Shown here: positions 1 through 6,794 of the stretch, piece by piece
How positions within the stretch are numbered: position 1 is the first letter of the stretch
Layout of the letters: each line of letters starts with the position of its first letter
DNA from: Actinosomnolentus pattersoniae (SeqCode)
GTDB taxonomy: Bacteria; Actinomycetota; UBA4738
Length of the DNA stretch: 11,483 nt
Direction of reading: 5' to 3'
Assembly: GCA_013817655.1 (NCBI GenBank)
Contig: JACDCJ010000040.1
Span: 1 to 11,483, forward strand
The notes under the pieces: generated by a model
Database searches by the model: none
What the model was told of the DNA's origin: nothing
The model's input: the letters and a program-made list of their open reading frames with translations, nothing else
Program-made: the position numbers and the translations under genes

Positions 1-1
1 G

Positions 2-856
2 TCCTACAAGATCATCGACAACAAGACCTCCACAGATTCCGCCGGCAACTACTGCGACGATCCGACCGAGTACTCGACCCGCTTCCGCGACGGGCTGACA
101 GAGGCCGACGTGGACCGCATCCTGTTCCTGCAGGACAAGATCAACGAGCCCGGGATGCGTGAGGAGCTCACCACCTACTGGGAGGCCATCCGGCTCTGCT
201 TCGACATACAGGTCCTGCCCGACAAGCTCGAGCGAGCCGGCATCGATTGGAAGTACTACGTCACGGCCGACCGATGGATGAACGTTCTGCAGTCGATCCG
301 TCATGTTCGATACGGCCCGATGTGGACCAAGGTGCAGGACCCATCGAATTTCCTCGCCGACATTCGTTCCCGGCAACTGCCGGCCGTCTCATGGCTGATC
401 CCCCCGGAGCCCTATAACGAACACCCGGGCGCCGGCGTCAGCGTGTGCGCGGGGGAGAACTGGACGGTGCAGCAGGTCAACGCGGTGATGCGAAGCTCTT
501 ACTGGGAGAGCACACTCATCGTCGTCGTGTGGGACGATTTCGGCGGCTACTACGACCACGTGCGTCCGCCCAGGTACGACATCATGGGTCCGGGGCCGCG
601 AACGCCGGCACTCATCATCTCGCCCTGGACCCGGTCCGGGGACAATCCTGACGGGGGCTCGATCGACTCGACGACGTATGAGTTCTCCTCCGTCTTGCGC
701 CTCATCGAGGACCTCCACGGCCTCCCTCCGATGACGGCGCGAGACGGGCAGGCGGATCCGTTGACCGGCGCTCTCGACTTCGCGAGCCCACCGCGGATGG
801 AAAAGCTGATCCTGCAGCCTCGCAAGGACTGCCCCTACGGCACCGACCTCACGTGA
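2..856 (+). CDS. Phosphoesterase family protein (phospholipase C / acid phosphatase-like), 5' partial
   Basis: C-terminal 284 residues of a gene that enters from the left edge; the frame is open from base 2, so the internal GTG at 110 is not the start. The family (phosphoesterase, PF04185: bacterial phospholipases C and AcpA-like acid phosphatases) hydrolyses phosphate esters, usually outside the cytoplasm. Visible hallmarks are the block AGENW.VQQVNAVM, then WDDFGGYYDHV, whose Asp and His residues belong to the metal/phosphate site of the alkaline-phosphatase-like fold, then GPRTPALIISPW and a C-terminal TYEFSSVLRLIEDLHGLPP segment. The N-terminal part with the first metal ligands and any signal peptide lies outside the window, so export and substrate cannot be judged. 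It is convergent with the next gene, 12 nt away. Family assignment is secure; phospholipase versus phosphatase is not decidable here. Confidence 0.88.
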   Translation, partial: SYKIIDNKTSTDSAGNYCDDPTEYSTRFRDGLTEADVDRILFLQDKINEPGMREELTTYWEAIRLCFDIQVLPDKLERAGIDWKYYVTADRWMNVLQSIRHVRYGPMWTKVQDPSNFLADIRSRQLPAVSWLIPPEPYNEHPGAGVSVCAGENWTVQQVNAVMRSSYWESTLIVVVWDDFGGYYDHVRPPRYDIMGPGPRTPALIISPWTRSGDNPDGGSIDSTTYEFSSVLRLIEDLHGLPPMTARDGQADPLTGALDFASPPRMEKLILQPRKDCPYGTDLT

Positions 857-858
857 GG
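847..858. repeat. 12-bp perfect palindrome at the convergent gene ends
   Basis: CCTCACGTGAGG spans the stop codon of the phosphoesterase and lies 10 bp before the end of the convergent membrane-protein gene. It has no loop and no T-tract, so a classical intrinsic terminator is not supported. It may be chance, a protein site, or part of a weak bidirectional termination signal. Confidence 0.25.
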
Positions 859-868
859 ACGCGGTGGC

Positions 869-2113
869 TCAGGCCGACGCCGTGACGGCGAGGACTCCGC
901 CGGCGAGGACGGCCAGGAGGCCGGCGAGGCCCGGTACGCGCCCTCGTACGACGGACCGGCGGGCAAGGACGACCGCCCCGATCACTGACCCCGTCAGCAG
1001 AAGGGCCAGCTGCGTCGCCACGCGTCCCCTGTCGCCCAGCGGGTTCAAGTTCACCCCGAAGGTGGATTCTCCGAACAGGCTCCAGCCTCGACCGAAGGGG
1101 TCGGCCGCGAGTGTGGGCAGCAGCTGAAGGCTCGTGAAGAGACGGTTGCGAGCGAGGCCGAAGGCCACCGCCAGGCCGGCCAGGGCCGGTACGACCGCGG
1201 CCGCCACACTTCCGGCGGCGCCTCGCGAGGCGGCGAGCCGCCGGAGGGCCCAGAGCAGCGCGGCCATCCCGCCGGCCGAGAGCAGCAGTCCGATAGTGGC
1301 GTAGAGCGTTGCCCCGGGAACGACGTTCAGCTCCCCCCAGAGCTCGGACTGGCGAACCGCGCCGAACAGCAGGCCGCCCGCGAGCGCCCCGAGGATGAGC
1401 TCTGTCCCGGGGGGCGGGGACCAGCCCGTCAGCCGGCCTCGGGGGAAGCGCGCCGTCCATCCGAAGAGTAGGCCGAAGAGCTCAACACGCGAGAGCCACC
1501 AGACCCGACCCATCGCGAGGCACCCCGCGAGTGTGACGATGGTGTACAGCCCCAGAGCGGTGCCGACGGACCGGGGCGAGAGCGCATCGATGTAGACGCT
1601 GAGGTACCAGCCCCATGCGAGCGCCGGCACCAGGGCGAGATGCACGCCCGACCTGCCGTTCCCGGGAGCGGAGCGTTCCCTCCCGCGACTCTCGTTGGGG
1701 CTCAGCAGTCGGGCGATGCCGTCCCAGGGATCGATCCAGCGCCATATGGGTCCGAGCAACGCGCTCCCCAGGACGAGAAGCGGCCAGGCGGCGCCGACGA
1801 CCAGAGCCGGCGCGATGTTCTCGAGTTGCTGGTCCGAACCGAACCGGCCCGCGGCGATTGCGAGCAGCAGGACGAAGATCGCCAGCACGCGCGTGACGGT
1901 CTGTCCCAGAGACAGCGACCCCTCCCAGGACTGGAGGGGTTCACGGCCCGCCCGCACGGCCCTCTTACGGGAAGCAGGCCACAGCACCGCCACGGCGACC
2001 ACGATCGCGATGGCAACCGAGGCGGCCAGCACGGGGGTGATGGGCAGCACCGAGTGCTCGGTCAGGGGGTGGAGCGCCACATTCGCGAGCGGGCCCGCGA
2101 GTGGAGAAGGCAC
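869..2113 (-). CDS. Polytopic integral membrane protein of unknown function
   Basis: 414 aa with about ten hydrophobic segments, for example near residues 23-46, 73-90, 100-125, 157-176, 183-205, 240-257, 270-290, 300-322, 365-385 and 392-412, so it is an inner-membrane protein. I see no catalytic motif. Recognisable spots are a WP motif after the first helix, WRWIDPWDGIARLL after the third, and a WWLSRVELFGLLFGW stretch. The layout recalls a poorly characterised group of actinobacterial membrane proteins sometimes labelled fenitrothion hydrolase; that is recollection, not a demonstrated function. The start is GTG at 2113: an in-frame TAG lies three codons upstream, so it cannot begin further out. 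An AAAGGAGG sits 15 nt upstream, rather far for a ribosome site, while a TAGCAT -10-like box would place the mRNA 5' end almost on the GTG (leaderless). It diverges from the LVIVD-like gene. Confidence 0.75.
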   Translation of the reverse strand: MPSPLAGPLANVALHPLTEHSVLPITPVLAASVAIAIVVAVAVLWPASRKRAVRAGREPLQSWEGSLSLGQTVTRVLAIFVLLLAIAAGRFGSDQQLENIAPALVVGAAWPLLVLGSALLGPIWRWIDPWDGIARLLSPNESRGRERSAPGNGRSGVHLALVPALAWGWYLSVYIDALSPRSVGTALGLYTIVTLAGCLAMGRVWWLSRVELFGLLFGWTARFPRGRLTGWSPPPGTELILGALAGGLLFGAVRQSELWGELNVVPGATLYATIGLLLSAGGMAALLWALRRLAASRGAAGSVAAAVVPALAGLAVAFGLARNRLFTSLQLLPTLAADPFGRGWSLFGESTFGVNLNPLGDRGRVATQLALLLTGSVIGAVVLARRSVVRGRVPGLAGLLAVLAGGVLAVTASA

Positions 2114-2204
2114 GGCCGCCTATGCTAACCTCCTTTCTCCGAACGGCGATGCACGCGCCGCCTTTCGGTTGCCCGCCAAGGAACCTGAGAAGGGAGTGCC
2201 CGCG
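2114..2204. promoter_or_regulatory. Divergent intergenic region with overlapping -10-like boxes
   Basis: This 91-nt gap separates two divergent genes and must hold both promoters unless they lie inside coding sequence. On the minus strand TAGCAT (2127-2122) resembles an actinobacterial -10 box, 8 nt before the GTG at 2113. On the plus strand TATGCT (2121-2126) overlaps it and could serve the LVIVD-like gene, giving a leader of about 70 nt. No convincing -35 box was found for either. The ribosome site for the plus-strand gene is AGAAGGGAG at 2188-2196, 8 nt before the ATG at 2205. Confidence 0.35.
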
Positions 2205-3977
2205 ATGCTCAGGAAGATCGCCCCCGCCCTGTTCGTCTTCGCCCTCGTGGTCGGCCTGACGCCGCTCGGCGTCGCTCGAGCGGACCACACCGATCCGAAC
2301 ACCCCCCTGTCGCCGACGGAAGGCGCGACCGAGAGCGAGTTCATCGCGACCGGCGAGGGTACCTGGGACTTCATCCGCAACTTCCCGGCGAACCCCGGGA
2401 CCGACCTCGAGTTCTTCACACAGGGTAAGGATTGGTATGCGTCGTCCGGGACGCTCGGGCAGGCTGACGAGCTGCACGTCGGGCAGCGCATCATCCGCCT
2501 GACCGAGGGCGGCGTCGTCAGCCCGAGCTGGGTCGCCGATCACGGCTCGGCGAACTGCCCGACGGAGAACCCGGGAGGCACGACAGGCCTTCAGCACGAC
2601 GTCCAGGTGACATCGAGCAAGAACCCGCTGCTGCTCATCGATACGACGGACGCTACCGGACGCTGCCACGACGGCTTGGGGGGCGGCCTCGAGTTCGTCG
2701 ACATCAGCAGGATCAACCGGCCAGGATTCGAGGCGCGTGAGGTCCATCTGACCCGCCACGCCGGGACCTCGCACAACGTCACGGTCGATGCGACCCGGCC
2801 ATGGGTCGTCTACAACAGCTCGTCGGACTTCGCCGGACGTCCGTGGATCGATGTGCTCGACATTCGCTCATGCCTGGTGAAGGCCCGCCTGCCCATCGAA
2901 ACGAAGCGCGAAGCGTGCCGACCGGCCGTCTACCGGATCCCGTTCGAGACGACGTGGACGCAGATGTACGACGTCCACGACCAGATGCTCGTGGGAGGCT
3001 CGGCCGCCTGCCACGACATCACGGCCCGGAGGGGACGGATCTACTGCGCGGCCCTGAACGCCACGCTGATCTTCGACGTGAGCGAGCTCACCGACCCCAC
3101 AACGGGCGCCGTGAAGGGCACCCCGCTCAACTGCACCGTGGTGGATGGCGAGCAGACCGGGGCCAAGGTCACCGACTGCACCGCGAACCAGGACCCCGCG
3201 GCCGTGGCCGAGGGGTGGGAGTTCCTGGGCACCTACAACCACCCCGGGCGGGATTGCGTCTTTCCGCATCTACCGGGCCAGCCCGTGACGACCTGCAACA
3301 GCAACAACTTCGTTCGTTCGGACAACGGGGTCGCGGTGTCACACGAATCGGATCCCGACGGGACGGGGACGTACATGTTCGTCACCGACGAGCGTGGCGG
3401 CGGCGTCGTGCCGCCCGGCGCTTCGTGCAGTCCCGGCTTGGACAACCCCTTCGGCAACGGCGGGGCGCACATGTTCGACATCAGCGACCCGACGAACATC
3501 CAGTACGCGCCCGGCTACCAGGGGACGCCGGAGGAACCGAAGGCGATCTTCATCGGCGAGGCGGTCGTCCCGGCCGAGACGTTCTGCGACATCCACGTCA
3601 TGGAGCCGGTGGCCGGATCGCAGCGGTTCATCACCGCGTACTACACGCAGGGCACGAAGATCGTGGACTACCGTCTGGACGAGACGGGCAAGTGGGTGTT
3701 CACGGAGGTTGCGGGCTTCATCCTGCCGAACGCCAACACCTGGGCGGTCCAGAACTTCAAGACCGTCGGCAACCAGGACGGCACGGTGACCTACTACTTC
3801 ATGGCCTCGGACATCCAGCGGGGCATCGACATCTTCAGCTGGACGGGCCCGAAAGGCCCGAGGATCGGATCCATCGTCCCGGCCGGGTCGGCCTCGATGG
3901 CGAACCTCGGCCTGGTTGGCCTGGCGCTGATGCTGTTGCCCGCGGCGGCGGTTTACGGGCGCCGTCGGCGACGCTGA
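2205..3977 (+). CDS. Secreted, C-terminally anchored LVIVD-repeat-like beta-propeller protein
   Basis: 590 aa. The N-terminus (MLRKIAPALFVFALVV...GVARA) is a typical Sec signal peptide with likely cleavage after Ala26. The body carries repeated short beta-rich units of the LVIVD type (GLEFVDISRI, WIDVLDIRSC, AHMFDISDPT, GTKIVDYRLD), pointing to a beta-propeller fold on the outside of the cell. Twelve cysteines lie in the mature part, suggesting disulfides. The C-terminus is a hydrophobic helix (ANLGLVGLALMLLPAAAVYG) followed by five arginines, a membrane anchor or sorting-like tail with no LPXTG or LAXTG motif. The open frame continues far upstream, but the signal peptide and the AGAAGGGAG ribosome site fix the start at ATG 2205. 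It resembles actinobacterial proteins mostly annotated as hypothetical; a binding or surface role is inference. It converges with the Eis-like gene. Confidence 0.82.
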   Translation: MLRKIAPALFVFALVVGLTPLGVARADHTDPNTPLSPTEGATESEFIATGEGTWDFIRNFPANPGTDLEFFTQGKDWYASSGTLGQADELHVGQRIIRLTEGGVVSPSWVADHGSANCPTENPGGTTGLQHDVQVTSSKNPLLLIDTTDATGRCHDGLGGGLEFVDISRINRPGFEAREVHLTRHAGTSHNVTVDATRPWVVYNSSSDFAGRPWIDVLDIRSCLVKARLPIETKREACRPAVYRIPFETTWTQMYDVHDQMLVGGSAACHDITARRGRIYCAALNATLIFDVSELTDPTTGAVKGTPLNCTVVDGEQTGAKVTDCTANQDPAAVAEGWEFLGTYNHPGRDCVFPHLPGQPVTTCNSNNFVRSDNGVAVSHESDPDGTGTYMFVTDERGGGVVPPGASCSPGLDNPFGNGGAHMFDISDPTNIQYAPGYQGTPEEPKAIFIGEAVVPAETFCDIHVMEPVAGSQRFITAYYTQGTKIVDYRLDETGKWVFTEVAGFILPNANTWAVQNFKTVGNQDGTVTYYFMASDIQRGIDIFSWTGPKGPRIGSIVPAGSASMANLGLVGLALMLLPAAAVYGRRRRR

Positions 3978-3987
3978 GAGTCGGCCG

Positions 3988-4006
3988 CCGACCGCCCGAG
4001 GGTCGG
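3988..4006. terminator. Possible bidirectional terminator hairpin
   Basis: CCGACC (3988-3993) pairs perfectly with GGTCGG (4001-4006) around a 7-nt loop. An alternative small hairpin, GTCGG/CCGAC, lies at 3979-3991. The position, between two convergent stop codons (3977 and 4017), suits a terminator for both genes. No T-run follows on either strand, so the call rests on location and stem only. Confidence 0.35.
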
Positions 4007-4016
4007 ATCCATTCGG

Positions 4017-5234
4017 TCAGAAGACGTGCGGGCACCACGGGAGAGGATCCCAACCGAACATGGCGTCGGCGCGCGCGATGGCGCCATCGGTTCGCTCATA
4101 CACCCGGCCGGCTCGCGCCAGCGTGCTGAATCGAACGCCGCCGAGGTACGTGGCGCCCAGGTCATCGGCGCCCAGAACGAGGTCTGGCTCCGCCCGGCTG
4201 GAGCCGCACTCGGCCCCGTCGGGGCCGCCCTGCAGTTCGTACCGTCCCTCGTTCTCGGGAAGGAAGCCGTCCCGCACCTCGAGGATCAGGCGGCCGTCTT
4301 CCCGGTAGCGGCGAGCAGCCAGGGCGCCGGCCACGTCCACGAGCCTCACCCAGAGTCCGTCTGACAGCTTCAGACCGAGCCTGCGCGGCTCCGCGACCAT
4401 GAACAGCAGGGGCTCGTCGGCTGGGCGACCCCATGTCTCTATCGTGTCGATGAGATCGACGTCGAAGCAGTACCGCCACAGGTCGGCGTACGTCTCGGCG
4501 GAGGTGGCCAGGATCTCGCGGACCTGGACAACGCTCTTCGGGAGCCCCTTCCAGTCGTGCTTCACGCGATACGCGACGTAGCCGTCCACGCCCTCCTCGG
4601 CCCGGTGTAGCGCGAAGAAGAACTCGGTGGCGCCATCGCGCCAATCCTTGAGGTCGCCGAACCGGTACTCCCACCAGGAGCCGTTCCGGCCGAGCATTCC
4701 CGGCTGCTTCGGGCGTAGCCGCTCGTATACCCCCGGCATGGCTTTCATTGCCGATTCGCGGTCGACGAGAGTGATAGTGCCCCCGGACCTGTGTGGCCTG
4801 GCGAAGATTGAACGGTCTCGTTGGATCTCGAACGACGCGCTCAGGGCCGCGACGCCATAGCCGAAGCGCCCATAGATGGAGCCCTCGGATGCCCACAGGC
4901 CGGCGACTGCCTCGCCCCGCTCCCGCACATCCGAGAGCTGGCGCTGCATGAGCGCGGTGAGGATCCCTCGACGCCGATGTGTGGGGCGCACGCCCACCGC
5001 GGTGACTCCCGCCATCGGGATGATCCCCCCGGGCACGGTCAACCGCAGCGAGTACGCCGCGGTCGCACCGACCATCTGCGGTCCGTCCATCGCGACGAGG
5101 CTTCGATCGAGCTCGGCCACGGAGCGCTCCATGGCGATGTCCTCATCCTTGGGGACGTAGTGGAACGCCGCCTCGATCGCGCGGATCCACGCGGGGAACT
5201 CCTCTTCGGCTACGAGCCGGATGTCGACGTCCAT
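4017..5234 (-). CDS. eis: Eis-like GNAT N-acetyltransferase
   Basis: 405 aa, close to the 402 aa of Mycobacterium tuberculosis Eis, an acetyl-CoA-dependent enzyme that acetylates amines such as aminoglycosides and lysine side chains. The family has two GNAT-type domains and a sterol-carrier-like C-terminal domain. Visible here are LRLTVPGG, the acetyl-CoA pyrophosphate loop VGVRPTHRRRGIL (residues 80-92), and ASEGSIYGRFGYG with Tyr126, matching the proton-donor Tyr126 of Eis. The protein ends in PWCPHVF; in Eis the C-terminal Phe carboxylate takes part in catalysis, and a terminal Phe is kept. The start is ATG 5234, preceded by AGGAAGG with 6-nt spacing; the open frame reaches further up but would run into the divergent methyltransferase gene. 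The natural substrate is unknown. Eis enzymes can confer aminoglycoside resistance when highly expressed; nothing here shows that for this one. Confidence 0.9.
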   Translation of the reverse strand: MDVDIRLVAEEEFPAWIRAIEAAFHYVPKDEDIAMERSVAELDRSLVAMDGPQMVGATAAYSLRLTVPGGIIPMAGVTAVGVRPTHRRRGILTALMQRQLSDVRERGEAVAGLWASEGSIYGRFGYGVAALSASFEIQRDRSIFARPHRSGGTITLVDRESAMKAMPGVYERLRPKQPGMLGRNGSWWEYRFGDLKDWRDGATEFFFALHRAEEGVDGYVAYRVKHDWKGLPKSVVQVREILATSAETYADLWRYCFDVDLIDTIETWGRPADEPLLFMVAEPRRLGLKLSDGLWVRLVDVAGALAARRYREDGRLILEVRDGFLPENEGRYELQGGPDGAECGSSRAEPDLVLGADDLGATYLGGVRFSTLARAGRVYERTDGAIARADAMFGWDPLPWCPHVF

Positions 5235-5301
5235 GCCGCGCCTTCCTGGGGATCGAGGGGTGTAGAGCCTACTGCGCTTCAGAGTGAGTAGGATGCCCGG
5301 G
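5235..5301. promoter_or_regulatory. Divergent promoter region, eis-like gene / central operon
   Basis: This 67-nt spacer separates the start of the Eis-like gene (minus) from the first gene of the seven-gene plus-strand operon. TAGGCT on the minus strand (5271-5266) is a possible -10 box for the eis-like gene; TAGAGC (5264-5269) on the plus strand is an alternative for the operon. No good -35 is visible. The location makes promoters likely; the exact boxes are guesses. Confidence 0.3.
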
Positions 5302-6027
5302 ATGGATCTCTCGCGTGCCCGGGAGTACGAATGGAACGGCCGGGTCGGGCCGTTCACCATCATGCTGACCGACGGCGTGTTCGAACCCACCCATACGAGC
5401 CGTGAGGTGGCCGAAGGGCTCAACATCAACCCCGGGGAGACGGTCATCGACGTGGGCTGTGGCTCGGGCGTGCTGTCTTTCGTCGCGGCCCGCCTCGGCG
5501 CCGGCAAGGTGTACGGCACCGACGTGAACCCAGAGGGCGTCGAATTCGCTCGGTGGAACGCCGATCGCCTCGGGTTGGGCCACGTGGTCGACGTCCGGGA
5601 AGGAAGCCTCTTCGACCCCCTCGTGGGGGTGAAGGCGGATGTCGTCATCGGCGACGTCTCCGGCGTTCCCGACGACATCGCCGCCGTCTCCGGCTGGTTC
5701 CCCGGCGGGTTCAGCGGCGGGCCGACCGGGTCCGAGGTCCCCGTGGCCATGCTCCAGGCCGCGGAGGCGCATCTGGTGCCGGGCGGCCGCCTTTACCTCC
5801 CGACGGGTTCGATCCAGGACGAGAACGCCGTGCTCGCCGCCGCCCGCAAGATCTTCGACGACCGGATGCAGCAGCTCCGTGAGCGACTGCTTCCGCTTCC
5901 AACGAAGATCGGGGAGAGCGCGGTCGTCCGCGCGCTGATGGACTCGGGCGTCGTGCGGCTGATCCGGCGGGGAAGCCGGCTGCTGTGGCGCCTCCGGGTC
6001 TGGGAGTGCACGCTCCCCCCGGCCTGA
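5302..6027 (+). CDS. SAM-dependent methyltransferase (MTS / HemK-PrmA-like)
   Basis: 241 aa class I methyltransferase. The SAM loop VIDVGCGSG is at residues 48-56, and the acidic residue after strand beta2 is Asp74 in YGTDVNPEGVEFARWNA. The wording of these motifs and the later FSGGPTGSEV segment resemble the MTS-type small-domain family (HemK/PrmC, PrmA, RlmG). The NPPY-type tetrapeptide expected after strand beta4 in N-methyltransferases of that group is replaced by GDVSGVPDD, so the substrate cannot be inferred. The start is uncertain: GTG 5284, ATG 5293 and ATG 5302 are in frame. ATG 5302 is chosen because TAGGA lies about 9 nt upstream and the conserved domain fits. It is the first gene of the operon and overlaps the next by 43 nt if both starts are right. 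Confidence 0.78.
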   Translation: MDLSRAREYEWNGRVGPFTIMLTDGVFEPTHTSREVAEGLNINPGETVIDVGCGSGVLSFVAARLGAGKVYGTDVNPEGVEFARWNADRLGLGHVVDVREGSLFDPLVGVKADVVIGDVSGVPDDIAAVSGWFPGGFSGGPTGSEVPVAMLQAAEAHLVPGGRLYLPTGSIQDENAVLAAARKIFDDRMQQLRERLLPLPTKIGESAVVRALMDSGVVRLIRRGSRLLWRLRVWECTLPPA

Positions 6028-6794
6028 CCTCCCGCCCTCGCAACGCGAGCGGTCCGGCGCCTGGTTATCGTTCGGCGCGACGGCTCCTGACCGAAGAGGT
6101 CGCGATCGTCCTGTCGCTCTCCCTGCTGGCGAGCGCCGTGTTCGCGATCCTGGATCTGCTGTCCGCGCCGATCGCCGGGCAGACGCGAGTGCTCTTTCGC
6201 CAGGACGTGGAGCTCGCCACGCACCTCGCTTCCATCGTCTTCGGGCTGGCCCCCGTGGCCCTGGTGCTCCACCTGGTTCGACGCAGCGGCGACGGCTTCG
6301 CCTCGATCGGCCTCGGGTCGCCGAGATTCCCGGGCGACATCGGGTGGGGAACGCTTGCGGGGGTGGCGGTCTCGGCGGTCGGGCTGGTCCTCTACGTGGT
6401 CTCGGTGGAGCTCGGGGTCAACCGGTTCGTCGTCCCCGTTCCACCGTTGGGCCATTGGTGGACGGTGCCGATCCTGTTGCTCGGGGCGCTTCGGGCAGCG
6501 CTTCTGGAGGAGGTCATCGTCGTCGGGTACCTAATGCGACGGCTCGAGCAGCTGGCGTGGACCAGGGCCGCCGTGCTCGGTACTAGCGCGATCCTGCGGG
6601 GCGCCTACCACCTGTACCAGGGGTGGGGGGGCTTCGTGGGGAACGTCGCCCTCGGTCTGGCCTTCGGCTACGCGTTCTCTCGCTGGCGCCGCACGTGGCC
6701 GCTGGTGATCGCGCACTTCCTCGTCGACGCGCTCGCCGGGATCGGCTACATCCTGTTCCGGGGCAAGTGCCTGTTCGACACATGCCTGATATGA
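5985..6794 (+). CDS. CPBP family intramembrane glutamic endopeptidase
   Basis: 269 aa with about six to seven membrane helices. CPBP (Abi/Rce1-like) proteases cleave substrates within the membrane. The three family motifs are visible: the Glu pair E175-E176 in LLEEVIVVGYLMRRLE, His209 in LRGAYHLYQGWGG, and H244-x3-D248 in HFLVDAL. The Arg of the usual EExxxR is absent, replaced in an EEVIVVGY form that I recall from other actinobacterial members. The start is ambiguous: GTG 5985 has GGGGAAG about 10 nt upstream and overlaps the preceding gene by 43 nt; GTG 6006 is an alternative with a 22-nt overlap. The first 30 residues are polar and proline-rich and could be absent. The stop overlaps the next start as ATGA, so translation is probably coupled. 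The substrate is unknown. Confidence 0.82.
   Translation: MAPPGLGVHAPPGLTSRPRNASGPAPGYRSARRLLTEEVAIVLSLSLLASAVFAILDLLSAPIAGQTRVLFRQDVELATHLASIVFGLAPVALVLHLVRRSGDGFASIGLGSPRFPGDIGWGTLAGVAVSAVGLVLYVVSVELGVNRFVVPVPPLGHWWTVPILLLGALRAALLEEVIVVGYLMRRLEQLAWTRAAVLGTSAILRGAYHLYQGWGGFVGNVALGLAFGYAFSRWRRTWPLVIAHFLVDALAGIGYILFRGKCLFDTCLI

Noticed and set aside
1695..2204. N-terminal extension of the LVIVD-like protein
   Set aside because: It lies antisense to the membrane-protein gene and would bury the signal peptide; ATG 2205 has a good ribosome site.
3845..3859. GGGCC/GGCCC hairpin with a GAAA-containing loop
   Set aside because: It is inside the coding sequence of the LVIVD-like gene, about 115 nt before its stop and without a T-run; it is not a terminator.
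5235..5750. N-terminal extension of the Eis-like protein by 172 residues
   Set aside because: The extension runs antisense through the divergent methyltransferase, has no homology to the family, and ATG 5234 with AGGAAGG gives the standard Eis length.
6623..6790. Start of the methyltransferase fusion upstream of 6782
   Set aside because: It would overlap the end of the CPBP gene by more than 150 nt and adds Arg-rich sequence unrelated to the methyltransferase fold.
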